NCBI RefSeq assembly: GCF_029784165.1
Contig: NC_073695.1
Coordinates: forward strand, 88,295,902-88,359,901
DNA length: 64,000 nucleotides
DNA from: Wyeomyia smithii
Taxonomy: Eukaryota; Arthropoda; Insecta; Diptera; Culicidae
Direction of reading: 5' to 3'
Shown in pieces: positions 62,668 to 64,000 of this stretch. Position 1 is the stretch's first letter. Every line of letters starts with the position of its first letter. Under the pieces are notes generated by a model. That model saw nothing but the letters and a program-made list of their open reading frames with translations, ran no database searches and was not told the origin of the DNA. The translations under genes were made by a program, and so were the position numbers.

Positions 62668-64000
62668 TTTGGGTATAGAAATGCCATTTAAACGCTAAAC
62701 TGTATTCGACAAAGTTTTTGTAGATCTTAAGAGGCATCTTTTGGTGCAAATAAATTTCTGATTAATTCATCTAAAAGTGAGATGAAAAATTTATTTTTTT
62801 ATTTACTTATCAAATCAAAACGAAGTCTTCAGCAAAACTGTAGACAATTTTATATAGAAAAACTTTGCTGAAGACGCTTTGGTTCTACCTCTTGAAAATC
62901 GACCACATACAGGTAGTTTTATACACAGACATTTTTAAAGTTTCTAAAAATCGAAAAATACAAAATAACTTTTTCCGATGTGCTTTCAGAGGCTTAGTAT
63001 GTTCTAGATATTTTTTCATATTGAAAAATCACATCATTCTGCCGAACAGACCTTGGGCAAATTTTCAACTTTTTCATGGGGTTTAGGACATTTAAGATGA
63101 AAAAATGCACATTTTCAAAATGAAATTTCTCTAGAAGCTGCACAAACAACAGTCTTCACTCGAAAGTTCGGGATTAGTACTGGTTTCACTACTATCTTGC
63201 AGTTTTTAAAAGACTTGGGCGTGAGTGAAAAACAATTTTTTCGGAAAAAAAATATTTTTTTTCTCTTTTTATGTTTCCAAATAATGCACGGCACCCTAAA
63301 CATAAATGCATTCCGTACTTTCTAATGAAAACTCAAAAATCGTTTCGATTCTGTACGTCTTTGAAGAAAACAATATGAAAAAACGCCGAAAAACAAAAAA
63401 AAACTAATTTTTTTCACCCACGCCCAAGTTTTTAAGAGACTGCAAGGAACTAGTGAAACAACCTGGGAAAGCTAGTACTAATCCCAAGCTTTCGAGTGAA
63501 GACTGTTGTTTTTGCAGCTTTTTGCAGCTTTTAGAGAAATTTCATTTTGAAAAAGTGCATTTTTTTATCTAAAATGTGTCCTAAACCCTATGGAAAAGTT
63601 GAAAATTTGCCCAAGGTATGTTCGGCAGAATGATGTGATTTTTTTATATAAAAAAATATCTAGAACATACTAGGCCTCTAAAAGCACATCAGAAAAAGTT
63701 ATTTAGTATTTTTCGATTTTTAGAAACTTTAAGAATGTCTGTGTATAAAACTACCTGTATGTGGTCGATTTTCAAGAGGTAGAACCAAAGTGTCTTCAGC
63801 ACAGTTTTTCTACATAAGATTGTCCACAACTTTGCTGGAGACTTTGTTTTGATTTGATAGGTAAATAAAAAAATAAAAATTTTATCTCACTTTTAGGTGA
63901 ATTAATCAAAAATTTATTTGCATCAAAAGATGCCCTTTCAAGATCTACAAAAACTTTGTCGAATACACTTTAGCGTTTAAATGGTATTTTTATACTCAAA
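62668..64000. mobile_element. Large foldback element running off the right edge
   Basis: 62,668-63,236 and 63,409-64,000 are reverse complements with scattered mismatches and small indels. For example, TTTAAACGCTAAA pairs with the block near 63,970, and CTTGAAAATCGACCACATAC pairs with GTATGTGGTCGATTTTCAAG. A spacer of about 170 bp separates them. The right arm is still paired at the last base, so the element continues. No coding capacity seen. Confidence 0.78.

Overview
The window looks like repeat-dense nuclear DNA of an insect, most likely a culicine (Aedes/Culex-type) mosquito. It is AT-rich, has no bacterial operon logic, and nearly every recognisable coding stretch belongs to a transposable element. 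Several lineages resemble families typical of mosquitoes: an I-clade LINE (MosquI-like), a Jockey-clade LINE (Juan-like), LOA-, RTE-, L1- and CR1-type LINEs, tRNA-derived SINEs, hAT/mariner/pogo-type MITEs and a Helitron-like element. The species call rests on recognising families, not on a database search. I found no convincing host gene, rRNA or tRNA gene, or CRISPR array.

Layout: 1-1246 is a small DNA transposon with 56-bp terminal inverted repeats (TIRs) and a broken transposase-like gene. 3.4-8.3 kb holds relics: Juan-like RT (minus), a diverged tandem duplication, RTE RT, a SINE with LINE-like tails, and a Tc1/mariner transposase. 10,641-16,514 is an almost intact I-clade LINE with one frameshift and a 13-bp target site duplication (TSD). 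16,744-23,163 is a second full-length but dead copy of it, with a LOA-like fragment inserted exactly at its ORF1/ORF2 junction. About 23.24-26.97 kb is a candidate non-autonomous Helitron carrying two tandem arrays and a pogo-like MITE. 27.2-30.85 kb is a decayed L1-type LINE. 33,249-33,729 is a hAT-type MITE with an exact 8-bp TSD. 35,264-35,598 is a hairpin element with hammerhead-like motifs and a 14-bp TSD. 37,597-37,951 is a complete SINE with a 14-bp TSD.

40,528-44,734 is a CR1/Jockey-group LINE with two uninterrupted ORFs, the best candidate here for an intact element; it sits inside an older repeat whose inverted uninterrupted copy lies at about 47.6-48.05 kb. 45.96-47.29 kb is a duplicated CAG-rich segment with TATA-like boxes and a pair of heat-shock-element-like motifs. 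49,433-54,365 is a decayed Juan-like LINE interrupted at 53,290-54,178 by a 5'-truncated I-clade copy. 55.37-58.10 kb is a CR1-type 3' fragment split by a 1.3-kb foldback element. A second large foldback element runs off the right edge.

The clearest functional theme is LINE promoter architecture: the three LINE 5' ends I can place (two I-clade, one Juan-like) each have an initiator and a downstream promoter element (DPE, RGWYV) at exactly +28 to +32 with no TATA box. The clearest historical theme is nested insertion, datable in order from target-site duplications.
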